Assembly: GCA_963082975.1 (NCBI GenBank) | Contig: OY720346.1 | Coordinates: forward strand, 25,042,720-25,106,719 | Length of the DNA: 64,000 nt | Reading direction: 5' to 3' | Source of the DNA: Labia minor | Lineage: Eukaryota > Arthropoda > Insecta > Dermaptera > Spongiphoridae | Shown here: positions 48,851 through 60,328 of the stretch, piece by piece | Position numbering within the stretch: the first letter of the stretch is position 1 | Layout of the letters: every line of letters starts with the position of its first letter | Translations under genes and position numbers: made by a program | Notes under the pieces: generated by a model | Database searches by the model: none | Seen by the model: the letters and a program-made list of their open reading frames with translations, nothing else | What the model was told of the DNA's origin: nothing

Positions 48851-51118
48851 ATAAAATTAAAAATTAATTTACTAAATATTTAAAAAAATCATTTCATTAT
48901 TAAATGAAATAAATATATTACTTTTAGCACATTTCATGTATTCTCAATAGTTCTATGATAGATAAATAATAAAATATATTTGTATCCTACTTTTTAATTT
49001 CTGTAAAATTATTTAGGAATTGATTTTCATTTATTTAACTAAAAACATACCAAAATCATAATTCTAATTTATTAATTCATAAAAATTTCAAGAATGAATC
49101 GAGTATTTTTATTTATAAACATTTTGAATGATTCCATGGCTTTTCAATCAACATAAAATTAGTGAGACCACCCTTAATAATAATCAATGATGTCTGGCAA
49201 GCCCAGTCAATTCATGAATACTCACTGTGTCTAGAGAGGGTAGGTGGCCCTCGAGAAAGGACCAGCAGGGGAGACATGATTTACACAGGAACTCAGACAC
49301 TTTTCGAGACACCCCACCCAAAAGCCTTTTATTCTCTTTCTATCCCTATTGATTTCGAATCTGCTTCCGATCGTATGGAAACAATCATAATTCATTTGAT
49401 ATGGAAATCATCGATGATGGAAATTAAAAACACCACATTATTGATTTCCATATCCTGGGAAATAATTTCAGTTTATTTTAGTCATAAATCTCACAATTTC
49501 ATTTTCAAAATTAATCAATATATACTTTGAATGTGTCTTTGAAATATGAAATAAAGGGACTACAAACATTTTTCAATTAGTTTAGAAATGAAATCAAATT
49601 TAGTTTTATTTTTGTATAACCTGAGGTTGGTAAATTAATTAAAAAATAAATTGGATTTTGTTAAATTTTTATATTTAAAGTTCTTTTAATATGATTTGGA
49701 ACAATTTTGAATTGATGTGTTTGTAACATAAGTGTGTCTATGAATGACGGATTGGCAAATTCTTATGACGCAAAGGCTAAACTAAATATCCTATCAACCT
49801 GAAAATTGATATAAATAAATTATTCAAAGTTCTTTAGGACGAAATCTAAGATATATCATAAAATATACTTATAAATTAATTATATAAATCAAATTTTTGA
49901 ATTATAGATTCATTTGGTAATGATATATGGTACACATTCCAGTTGATATTTTGTTGACACTTGAAACTCTGAATTGAATCATTTGGAGTGAATAAAGACT
50001 ACTTTAGAAGTAATGAACCATGATTATGTAAAAAATGTTGAGCCATATTAGCTTTATGGGTCAATGCTCTAAGTCCTGTTGGTATGTCCAGCGGGTGTCA
50101 TCAAATTGTTTGAATGCCCAAGGGATTAACGCATGATTTAACCCCTTTTGTTGGTACATACATGCTTGTTGCACTTCATGTGACTTTCGATTTACTTTTA
50201 AAAAATAATTACAAACATAAATTTAATTTTAAAAAAAAAAAAAAAAAAATTATAATATACATAAATTAATTTGAATTACTTAAATTAAATTTTCAACTTT
50301 TAGTTTTATAAACAAATACCTGATAATGAAAAAAAAATAAATTTTAACCTAGTTGATTTATTACATCGTAGTGACTGTGGTGATCGTTTTTTATTTCCAA
50401 TCTGGGTCTTCACTATTCTTGCTCACTTATCACGATTTTCTAAGATTACTTCGATCTATATAAATCCTTGTTTTCCAAGTCAGCGTGATTTTATATATCC
50501 CATACGTTTTTTCTTCTTGTTGTTTACTAGGCTTTCTTCAATTTCCCCTAAACGTGCTTAACATCTTTTTCATATTGAAAGCCGTGTGGCCTTTAATCCC
50601 TTAACTCAACGTTATTTATTATTCTTACTTAACAGATCTACCCTCAAGTTTGAAAATCGTTATTCATTTTCATTAATTAATTATAATTTTTATGAAGCAA
50701 CTGAAATCCTTCAAATTTGAAATGTTTTTTATTAAAAGGTTTTATTAAATAAAATAAAAAATTTACATTTTAAAAATTGTAGAAAAAAATTAATTAAAAA
50801 TAAAATTATTGGATAGAATTGCATTTTTATATTTAAATGGTTTTGATCATTTGTATATTTTTAGGCTTTCCGTCTGGTCATTTATTAAGTGATTTTTCCT
50901 TTAATAGGTATATATTATTTTTGTGATTGTTTCCACTCTCATTCTTAACTCTTTACTCTATATTATATAACTAAATTACATTCTTTTGAGATATATTTTT
51001 ATTTCTTTATAACGATAATTAATTCCTGAATATTTTTTTTACTATTTTAGTTTAAAATTAATTAATACATAGGCAATAATAAATAAATATTTTAACAAAA
51101 TCTACGAAATCAATTATA
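48851..51118. other. Noncoding stretch with mixed islands
   Basis: An island at about 49150-49400 of balanced composition carries a 122-codon open frame (49162-49530) lacking any recognised domain; most of its second half is AT-rich. Another island spans 50030-50190. Poly-A occurs near 50230-50249. No transposon end was recognised before the hAT at 51127. Confidence 0.45.
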
Positions 51119-51663
51119 CCTATATTCAGGGCTGGGCCGTTGCTCAATTTTTGAGGAACTCGATACAATTACAAGTTTCCTTCATTTTTGAGGGGCTCGA
51201 TACAGTTACAAGTTCCCGGAACGCGTTATACTAACGTTACAGTTCCTTAAAAAAAAATCTTTCTTTTTTACTTCAGGTAGCTTCGAGGAGCATATCTGGG
51301 TGAACTATTTAAGTGCTTTAAAACATCTTTATTTCACAAATAAATTACTTATCCGGGATGGACTACACTCACAATATCAACAATATTAACAGAAACTTTT
51401 AGGATTAGGGAAAAAAAGAATGTTTAAGATAAATTTGTTTAATTTTTATTTATAAAATTATATACGATTTTTAAATTTTTTTATATACATTTATAATAAA
51501 ACTAATTAAGGAAATATAATTAAACGATAATTTAATAAAAATATAATTCAAAAAACTTTTTTAAATCTTGATAATTAAGAAAGTATAGGCTAATAATACT
51601 GTCTGTATTTGTGACTCAATTAATATTATCAGAGGAAAAAATTTGATTTCTTTTTTAAAAAAA

Positions 51664-52277
51664 CTAATTGTTCAAATAATTAGTCAGTAAAGAAGATCTA
51701 GAGGGGGCATCTATATATGTATGATGCAAAAGAAAATAACCCTCTACTGGCGCAGATGAGCATAAATAAGGATTAAATTTAATAAATAATTTTTTTATTG
51801 TCGGGTAATTTCCAAAAGATTTCACATTTTTATTTTTGTATTTCATAAAAGATACAAATTCAAAATCTGAATTTGTTTGAATTTTTTTCTTCTTTTGGGC
51901 TAGAAAATATATAAAAATCATCTTCCTCTGAACTATCCTCAGAAGGCTCTTTTTTTATTAATAATTTTTTATGATTTGGAATTATATTTAAACATAAATT
52001 GTTTATTCTTATTTTTTTTCATCTAAATGTTCTGGAATCCATCTCATTTTGAAAGATAGATATTTTGTTCACTTTGTAAAAGATCCAATGCTTGTGCAAT
52101 TGGCTTCATTATTTTTATATATTCTAAATAATCAAAGTCAATATCTCTAAATGCTTTTAGTCCGAGATCTTTGCAGAGTAAGTTTAGTTTTTCTTTATTC
52201 TTAAATATAATATGTTTAGTAGAATCGTACAAGGAATTCCATCTCGTTGGAACAGAATAAATAAGAGAACAATTCAA
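51664..52277 (-). pseudogene. hAT transposase remnant
   Basis: The minus-strand frame 52277-52044 reads SVPTRWNSLYDSTKHIIF, then LLCKDLGLKAF and LEYIKIMKPIAQALDLLQ. TRWNS-x-YDM followed by a helical region is the conserved central part of hAT transposases. The frame 51921-51664 contains YPTIKKLFIKFNPYLCSSAP followed by VEGYF and RSSLLTNYLNN. This corresponds to the C-terminal dimerisation domain (SSAPVERLFS...RN-L), with the R of APVER replaced by G. The sequence between is frame-disrupted and much of the catalytic RNase H fold (DDE) is missing. It is non-functional and belongs to the element bounded at 51127-53152. Confidence 0.85.
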
Positions 52278-52432
52278 AATTTTACTTATGATTTCAGATG
52301 TTTTTGATTTTCGCGAAATTGAAAAAAAAAATCGGTGGGAACTGTAACGTCCGGTACAAGTTCCTCAAAAAATGAGGAACTCGTTTCTCGGTACTAGCTC
52401 TTTTTTGGGAACTAGTTACAGTTCCTGTTGCA

Positions 52433-53098
52433 AATAAGTTGACCTGTGGCCAGGTCCGAACCGACCGACGGTTTGAAGTAAATTAATTTCTAGCTACAGA
52501 ACAATTTCAAATAATTTTAATATATCTATTAAAGTAATAAAAACAGATATGAATACATAAATAATAAATATAAATATTTTTAATTTTATTTTATTTATAA
52601 TATATATGTAAGACCAGGCTGTGACGTCATGAATGGCTGGATGACGTCATATAATTTTAAATCAAGAAAAAACTAATAAATATGATTTTCCCGAGGATAA
52701 AACCAATACAAAGTGTATGATTCGTGGTAATATATAAAAAAATCTCCTCATGTGAAATTTGGTGTGAAAATAACCCTTCCCTTCCTATCGTCGATCGCTA
52801 ATACTACCACTTCCGGTTTACGGATTTGCACCAAAAGTTGATCAATTCATCCCACTGATGCATTAAGTAAATATACCAAATTTCATCAAAATCGGTTGAG
52901 CCGTTCAGGCTGTACACATCTATACGGACGGACAGACGGACGGACAGACGGACAGACGGACAGACGGACGGACAGACATCATGCTAAAAATACTTTTTTC
53001 TGTTTAGAAAATGCATGATTCGTGGAGATATGTAAAAATCTCCACATGTGAAATTTGGTGTGAAAACAATACCTCCCTTACTATCGTCGGTCGGTAAA
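52433..53098 (-). mobile_element. HINE-A copy nested in hAT
   Basis: In plus reading: AATAAGTTGACCTGTGGCCA with perfect hairpin GACCTG-TGGC-CAGGTC, CCGACCGACGGTTTGAAG, two GACGTCAT boxes, core with CACTTCCGGTTTACGG, then the longest GGACAGACGGAC tract in the window (about 52926-52976), and the end CTATCGTCGGTCGGTAAAAA. hAT sequence is found on both sides (GTTACAGTTCC before, GTAACGTGCTCGG after), proving later insertion. Both ends and all blocks are intact, so this is the best full-length reference for family A. Confidence 0.92.
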
Positions 53099-53160
53099 AA
53101 GTAACGTGCTCGGGGAACGCCGTTACTTGTAACGCGTTGCTGTCCAGCCCTGGCTATATT

Positions 53161-54029
53161 ATATGAACTTAAATTTCTTAAAATTTTTATCTGATTTTAA
53201 TTTCGAAATAATTTAATTGCAGTTGTGATTTAGAACTTGGAATGAAATGGTAACAAAACTCACTAAGCTTAAAAAATCTAGAAATTGGGTTAATAAATAA
53301 AATATAAATCTATTATATAATAATAAAAAATTTAGCTTTCAATCACTTAAACAAATTTAAAGTACCAAGAGTAAAATATAAAAATACATTAACCACAAAA
53401 ACACTCATTCAAAATACATAATAATAATAATTTAATTATTTTAAATTAAAATCATTTTATTATTGTAATTCAATTTATTGTCTTCTGATTCATCTGAAAT
53501 TTATTTGCTGCTTTTTTTTTCTTTGTAAATAAATATTTTCCTTATTCATTTTCATTAATTATGGCCTAAAGTCCGAGAAAATAAACGCTGAGTCATTTCC
53601 CAGGCCGCTAATAAAATTTGACGCTAATAAAGTTACCCCCAGACTGTTGGTTGGGTTCTATTCGTGATTCTCCGAAGGTTTACTCTCTTCCCTCTTCATA
53701 ACCCCCTCTTCTCCTCTCTCACCCCTCCATCATTCACCTTCCTAATAAACTCGATTTATTAGGCCGAGTCTCTTCAATGTCTCTTCATGGCCGGCCACTC
53801 CATCACATCCAATCAAACATCCACTTCCGGGGTTGCTGCGGTATTCAGAAACTGGGATTCAATTAAATTCAAGAGTTTAATTATTTCTAAAGGGAAGAAT
53901 GTAATTCTATAGGAAGAAAAAGGGACATGTATTAAATCCATGAATACAATGAAATAATAATTTACTAAGAGCTATCAATATTTTAAAATATTTTTTATTA
54001 GATTAAAATTAATAGAAATATTAAAAATC
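53161..54029. other. Noncoding stretch with conspicuous mixed island
   Basis: Segment 53565-53880 is unusually balanced in composition. It includes repeated GCTAATAAA words, a CTAATAAACTCGATTTATTAG near-palindrome around 53740-53762 and CT-rich runs, without an open frame. It could be a regulatory segment (homeodomain-type AATAAA/TTTATT words); this is inference. The rest is AT-rich. Confidence 0.45.
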
Positions 54030-54030
54030 T

Positions 54031-54478
54031 GGTGCGGGTGCGCGCATCACACACAACTTTCACTTACTACCCTCAGAGAATTTCCACGTGGATAACACCA
54101 AACTCATAATATAGATCAGTTAATTTAACATCGATATAGCGAGTTTGATCCAAATCTTAGAGCCGTTTTAGAGAAAACCGCAAAAAAGTGTAAAATTAAT
54201 GATGTAAAGTGGCACTGCCAGTCAACTGATTTTAACGAAAAAGTTGCTGTAACATCCCGGGTATATACCTATTCTAAATACGCAGTTTCAGTTTCGGACA
54301 GCTTCTCGTTTCTGAGCTAGAGTGATCATACACACACACACACACAGACCATTTTGTGGGACTATGTTTTTTGGTCTCAGGGGACCTCAAAACGTGTATT
54401 TCCGTTGAAAACTCAAAATCGAATTTTTGCACGATTGCAATACTTTCCCTTACTATATATTATACTAGGTATGAAGAG
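54031..54478 (-). mobile_element. HINE-like element, fourth family
   Basis: The copy starts GGTGCGGGTGCGCGCATCAC, with a TGCG...CGCA stem. It continues with a GTGGCACTGCCAGTCAACTG block and ATTTTAACGAAAAAGTTGCT, and reaches a CA-repeat ending CACACACAGACCATTTTG (about 54332-54358). Then come AGGGGACCTCAAAACGTGTA, CGATTGCAATACTTTCCC and a decayed end. The block order and the ACACAGAC-type tract after the core match HINE-B and B2, with most bases changed. The right terminus merges into the inverted tail C at 54475. Confidence 0.6.
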
Positions 54479-54660
54479 CGCCCCCTGTACCCCCGAGTGG
54501 TACATAGTATTTGGTTGAAAGTAGTAAAAGGTTTTCATCCATTTTGTTTCAATCAGTATATTACATAAAACATTCATTTCTTTTTGTGTTCTTATTTAAA
54601 ATATATTTTAATTTAATCAATAAATTAATTATATATCAGCGGACCAGTGTGAGAGCCCTC
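54475..54660 (-). mobile_element. Helitron-like tail C, inverted copy
   Basis: On the minus strand: TATATAATTAATTTATTGAT, AAATGAATGTTTTATGTAAT, AAATGGATGAAAACCTTTTA, GTACCACTCGGGGGTACAGG, then GGGCGCTCTTCATACCTAG before T. Relative to 62.6 kb, the GGAGCCCCC half of the first hairpin and most of the GAGCGCC hairpin are deleted. No LINE RT sequence is attached. Beyond 54660 is GTGTGAGAGCCCTCACAC, another small palindrome. Confidence 0.65.
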
Positions 54661-55308
54661 ACACGCAATGAAATTGAAACGGAAAAGATTGAAAAATATT
54701 ATAAGATATAAGAGGCACTGGATGTGACGCCACAAATGACGTCAAAAATAATAAAAAGTAAAAAAAAAAATATTTTTTCACTTTTTTCAAAAAGTATTTA
54801 TTGTTTTCCAATTAATTTCACGCTATTAATAGATTATAAGTCGTTTAGGAGGAGTATATGATAGAACTGTCTTTTAAATATATAGATCTATATATATATA
54901 TAGGTAAGTGAAAGTAAAAAAAAAATTATTTTCTATAAATTCATTAATGTTATAAGTCAAATACCAAATTTTATACAAAGGAAACATTTCAACGATTTGT
55001 TGAAAATAATACTTTCAATTAAAATTTTGTAATAAAACCTTGTAAACATAAAAACATAACAAAAGTTTGGTATCATAATTTTCAGACTGTATATTCTATA
55101 ATACTAATTGATCATTTAATTTTATATATTGTATATATTGAATCAATATGTTTAAAGGCTTTTAGGATTTAAGCCTATTTCAGGATACCTAGCATTTTCC
55201 TTTAAAAAAAAAATTGTAAATTTTGGAAGATTTGGTGAGATTCGAATCCTTGTCTAGTAAATCCAAAATCAATATAATCATCTGATTATTATTAATTTAT
55301 ATAATTTT
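54661..55308. other. AT-rich noncoding stretch
   Basis: Contains GATGTGACGCCACAAATGACGTC near 54720-54742, reminiscent of the GACGTCAC blocks of HINE-A, but no further alignment. (TA)n lies at about 54885-54901. Nothing else was recognised. Confidence 0.5.
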
Positions 55309-55820
55309 AACCGACCGACGATAGTAAGGGAGGTATTGTTTTCCCACCAAATTTCACATGTGGAGATTTTTACATTTTGATGAAATTTGGTATATTTACT
55401 TAATACATCAGTATGATGAATTGATCAACTTTTGGTGCAAATCCGGAAACTGGAAGTGGTAGTATTAGCGATCGACGATAGGAAGGGAAGGGTTATTTTC
55501 ACACCAAATTTCACATAAGGAGATTTTTTACATATCACCACGAATCATGCGCTTTCTATTGGTTTGATCCTCGAGAAAAATCATCTTCATTAGTTTTTTC
55601 TTAATTTAAAATTATATGACGTCACCCAGCCTTTCATGACGTCACAGCCTGGTCTTATATATTATAAATAAAATAAAATTAAAAATATTTATGTTATATC
55701 CATATTTGTTTTTTATTGCATTAATAGATATATTAAAATTATTTGAAATTGTTTCTGTAGCTGGAAATTAATTTACTTCAAACCGTCGGTCGATTCGGTC
55801 TAGCCACAGGTCCACTTATT
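55309..55820 (+). mobile_element. HINE-A copy lacking the GTCY tract
   Basis: TTAACCGACCGACGATAGTA is followed by the first block up to GATTTTTACAT. It then jumps directly into the core at TTTGATGAAATTTGGTATAT, deleting the (GTCY)n tract. The rest (GGAAACTGGAAGTGGTAG, GACGTCAC boxes, CCGTCGGTCGATTCGG, a mutated GTCTAGCCACAGGTC hairpin) is colinear with the full copies. Confidence 0.87.
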
Positions 55821-58468
55821 TATTGTATAATAAATTTGAAATAACATATATTATTTTTATATTTTTTGTTAATACATTTATGTAGTTTTTATATTTAATA
55901 AAAAAATTATAATAAATCTATAATGTACTTTTATAAATTTTTCATTCATTGGCGTCCTATAATAAAATAAAATAAAAAAATCATAATATCATTTAGGGTT
56001 GTTTTCTTTATTGAGATTTATAAAAGAATATCTCTTATCAAATGTTATCACTGGCTCTTTTATCTTCTTTAAGTTGTTTTCGCATTGATAGACAGATCAT
56101 CGGTTGTTAGGATAGCAGTTATGAATCAGCCTATTGTATATGACAGCTGATCACAAAAAACAGATGATAGGGCGCTCAGTATTACCGAGCCTTGAGGGTG
56201 CATAGATAGGAAACGAGAAATATCGATTCGAGGGTAGCCCTGGTAGATTTTGATATCAGACTAAAGAAGATAAAAAGTGTTTCACCCTCCTTTGCTCTTT
56301 CGTTTATATTGAAAATTGTTAACCATTCCGTTATATAAAGATATATAAGTAAACTAAATATTCCAATATATATATATATACGAGCCATTTATTAGCATTA
56401 TAGAAGTATAGAGACATGCATAAATCATTATTTACATTGATTAAATTTACGTGTTTTTCTTGCTTCTCAGCACATAATTTGACATTTATTAAGATTTATT
56501 CTCTTAGAAAATCGTGTTAAAAATTGATCTATCCTTTCAATATTTTTTTAAGTTACAAATGAACTGCTTATTGACAAATTAGAGACATTTATCTTAATCA
56601 GAGTCCCACTTTTAATGTTTATATTTATAAAAAATCGATATTATATATGATATGTTCTGGTTGAGTTTTAAATTTAAAATGAAAAATATGTTTCTGAAGT
56701 ATTATTTTTGGTTCTTTTAATTCTAAAATAATATTATTTTAATAAAAAAATAATATTTGGTAAGATTAGATATTTTGAAGGAAAATTGAAATAAATATTA
56801 AAAGAATAAAACTAAAACGATTTAAATAAAAGATATTAGAAGAGATGAAAATAAGTAATAGGAAAGAGGATAATCTTAATCTTAAGTAAATTCTGAGTTA
56901 AGTTAAATTTTCAAACAACATTTAAACTTGTAATATGTAAATTAGTTTTGATAAAACTAAATTATCTACTATTATTAGTTTAATACTAAAAAATAAAAAT
57001 TAAAAATGAATTATATTATTATGACGTTTTTTTTAACTTTTTTTAATTATTTATGTATTATATCTAATATAAAAAAAATATTTACATTTTTAGTAAAAAG
57101 TAGCAATAAGTACTTTAAAGTAAAATTGATTTTGTTTAATTTCCTTCTCATTTATACTATAAACACATTAATTATTTATAATATAATTGAGCCAATATTG
57201 TAATTTTTAAGTTCAGTAAAAAGTACTTTATAAGACTAGTTTTCTTCATTCATGTGTGGAAGTATTAATTATAAATTCAAATTCTATATCCATAAATTTA
57301 TTTTACTAATTAAGTTGCATTTTCATTTTAAATTTAACATGATCAATGATTTTATTAAAATGGTTTCATTTCAGTCGAATTACATCTCTAAAAATACATC
57401 TTAATTTGACAGCCGTGATTTATTTCATTCTTCATTTAATTCATATAGTAGTGTACCAAGTGGGAAAGGGGGTATTTGCTTCGGGCGACAAATTTTAGAA
57501 TAAATTTTGAAATAATTTGTAAATCAAGATAATAAAAATAAAAAAAAATTGTTAAAATCATCATTTAAGATATAATTAAATTAAAAAGAATATACTGGTA
57601 ATTATTTCTTCTTCTTAGTGTAGTTTGATGGGTACGGGGTGCGCTTTTTTGTAGCTTCCACTGGTCACGGTTTTTTGCGTCGTTTTAGTCAAATGATCTA
57701 ATAGTGCGAGTTTCTTTTACCTTCTAACATTTATACCCTTCCCAATCTTACTTTTCTTTCTGAGTCAAGATTCTCTCATTTTATCTTTGATTTATTTTAA
57801 ATATATCATTATATTAATTTATACATATATATATATATATATAGGTTTTGTTTTTAACCATTGTTAACTCTAGCACTTCTCTCACCTCTCACAATAAAAA
57901 AACAATCTATTTTTCTATATATACCACTGATACATATAAAAACATGTTTCTCAAAAGATTTAAAACTATTAATATTTACCTATATTATTTAAATTTTTTT
58001 CAATTAAGTATATTATATATAAATAATTTTATTATATATATATTTAGATTCCAGTATTGTTATTAATAAAAAGTTTGGGATTGTTAATTGAATAATATAA
58101 AATATAATTTCAATAGAGAAAACATTATTTATAACATGTTAATTAATTATTTTAAATACTATTTCAAATTTTCACTGCTAAATAAATCGTTTTTCAACAT
58201 TCCCTGAATTATGAATAGAAATTAATATATCATATTCATATCAATAAAAAATCAATATGAATTTTAATTAAATGTTGTTGAAACATTAATAACAATGAAA
58301 GTGCCAGATTATCATTTAGTAATTAGTGTATTTTTATTTCTATAAATTTATTTTATTTATTATTTATTATTATTATTATATTATTTATTTTCTCGAATTT
58401 ATATAATCTTATCTAATTTTCCTAATTTTCATTTTTATTAAAAACAATAATAAATCTTAACTAAAAAA
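55821..58468. other. AT-rich noncoding stretch
   Basis: A mixed patch at 56020-56310 contains GATA-like words but no frame. The segment 57448-57690 has AGTAGTGTACCAAGTGGGAA on the left and GGGTACGGGGTGCGC...TTCCACTG on the right. It resembles an eroded hAT of the CAGTGGCGTA type, but no TSD is visible. (TA)n lies at 57826-57842. Confidence 0.45.
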
Positions 58469-58918
58469 GCGGGAGTGTCCTCCCCTAGACTTCCCCGCAT
58501 ATAAATAGGTAATTAGGTTATTGTTATTATGTTTTAACAACAATAAAAATAAACAAACTAATTAATTTAAATTATAAAGTAAAATGGTTTAACACTATTA
58601 TATATATTTATAATTTACACCTAACGCTACTTGTATAGGTAAAATGTCACTTCCGGAAGTCAGATCATGATGAAATTTGGTATCTGAATTTTTTTCATAT
58701 TTTTAAATCTATATACAAAATATGAAGCAAATATCTCGAAGCAAACTGGTACTTTACTTGAAAGGTAAACGCAACCAGTGTAGGTAAAGTACCACTTCCG
58801 GTTAACCGATTTTGACGAAATTTTGATAGAAATCTACAAACTGTGAATAATATCGGTGTACCAAATTTCGAAGTCCTAGCTTGATTAGTTTCTGAGTAAA
58901 TTTGCTCACAGACAGACA

Positions 58919-58949
<31 letters not shown>

Positions 58950-59094
58950 CATACATACACACAGACATAATTCGAAAAATGGTATTTTCCGACTCAGAGA
59001 GGTCTAAAACGTCAAGATCTATCGAAATCTCGAAGTCAAAATTTTTGACGATTCCAATACTTCCCTTATACGAAGTATGCGGGAAAGTAAAAAG
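58469..59094 (-). mobile_element. HINE-B2 copy (Helentron-like)
   Basis: In plus reading: GCGGGAGTGTCCTCCCCTAG, with hairpin GGGAG-TGTC-CTCCC, and subterminal ACTTCCCCGCATA. The core has CACTTCCGGTTAACCG, ATTTTGACGAAATTTTGATA and GTACCAAATTTCGAAG. An ACAGACAGACAT and (CATA)n tract follows (58912-58970). The end is hairpin ATACTTC (59057-59063)/GAAGTAT (59072-59078) followed by GCGGGAAAGTAAAAA, the inverse of the subterminal repeat. Block order equals HINE-B, but the terminal repeats are a different sequence. The core motif CACTTCCGG also occurs twice (58649, 58793). Confidence 0.8.
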
Positions 59095-60328
59095 TTTTTG
59101 AAATTATTGTTTTTAAGAAATATTTATTGAATATTCGATTTTATTAAAAAATATTTAAGTTATATGATAGCATGCTTTTTAAGAAAACTTAATTATCCTT
59201 GTTTACACTTCATCATTATTCATTGTCAATTAGATATTCTTAAAAGATAATAATAATAATAACAATAATATTTGTATAGGGAAAAGGGTATTTATTGATC
59301 AACTCTGGTACGATATATGATTAACCAAAAGTTTATCATTTCAAATATTTGTATGGATGGTGTGTGGAGAAAGTCATTAAAAACTTTTTATTTTGTATTT
59401 ATGTTAATAAAAAGAATAAACTATTAAAAGTTGCTGAATTTTTAGAAATTAAAAATATATATCGCAATAAAATGTTTATATTTTTAGTGATTTTTTTTAA
59501 TTAAAATGTATAATACGCTTTCTTTTAAATCCCTTTATTTCCATTCATCCGTCCTTTTGTATTTTATATAAATAAAAGAGTAAATATTCATTCAAATAAT
59601 TTTAATTAAATTTTATCAAAAGTTTGGAATGTATTGGAAATTAATTTGATCTCACACCCAATATTTTTTATTCAAAAATTACTTTGAAATATAATACCAA
59701 ATTTAATTGATTATAATTTAACAAACAAAAACTTTAAATTCTTTAATATATTTATATATTAATATAATAATATATACAGATGCCCTTTGTATTCTTTGAT
59801 GTGGCCCATCAACGGAACTAGCGATAACTGACAGGCATGTGAGTTGTAAAAACGAGGGAGGGTTGTTGATATCAACCCCTGACAAAAACATTCACGACAT
59901 GAGTGAGTGAGGCAGTTTGGTACTTTTCTGAAGGGTTGTGAGTTCCAGCTGGATTCGCCCTCGATCCTTTCCAACCACATAATACTAATCATTACAATGG
60001 ATCAGCCAATTCCAACATCCATGCTCTAGGTCAATAGATCTTATAACTAGTCCTTTCGTATAACAAACGGAGACAGAACCCGAGAAAAAATCTATAGAAA
60101 AATTTTATTTTATATTATTTTAGATATAGTTTTCATAAATATTAAATGATTAACATATATTTATATATATAGGTACTTATTTACATTATAAGGTTTATCT
60201 AAACCCATATTTCCTATAATTTTATTTGAATAACTTTTATTGTTTTTGAAATATGTTATTAGATTTAAGAATATCAGGCATATTGATTTTACAATCAAAA
60301 ATATCTTTCTTCTATTAAATTAAATATA
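59095..60328. other. Noncoding stretch with an unexplained island
   Basis: Segment 59765-60085 is of balanced composition in an AT-rich setting and has a 77-codon minus-strand open frame (59759-59992) with no recognised domain. It could be an exon, a repeat or regulatory DNA; the sequence alone does not decide. The remainder is AT-rich. Confidence 0.4.

Larger units (their letters stand above)
51127..53152 (-). mobile_element. hAT element with transposase remnants
   Basis: Termini CAGGGCTGGGCCGTTGCTC (51127) and GCAACGCGTTGC-rich ...TGTCCAGCCCTG (ending 53152) share the inverted CAGGGCTGG. The subterminal regions contain AACGCGTTA words at both ends (51220, 53131), which hAT transposases often bind. 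Flanks CCTATATT (51119-51126) and GCTATATT (53153-53160) form a 7 of 8 TSD. The interior keeps transposase coding remnants on the minus strand (51664-52277). A HINE-A copy (52433-53098) has inserted near the right end, so the original element was about 1.36 kb. Confidence 0.9.

Noticed and set aside
49162..49530. 122-codon open frame.
   Set aside because: The second half is low-complexity AT-rich sequence and no domain is seen; insufficient support for a gene.
57448..57690. Possible further hAT element with AGTAGTGTACCAAG and TTCCACTG ends.
   Set aside because: Ends match poorly and no 8-bp duplication could be found.
59759..59992. 77-codon minus-strand open frame in a balanced island, considered as an exon.
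   Set aside because: No recognisable domain and no strong flanking splice sites in matching phase. A brief resemblance of the neighbouring GTCCTTTCGTATAAC to inverted large-subunit rRNA did not extend.
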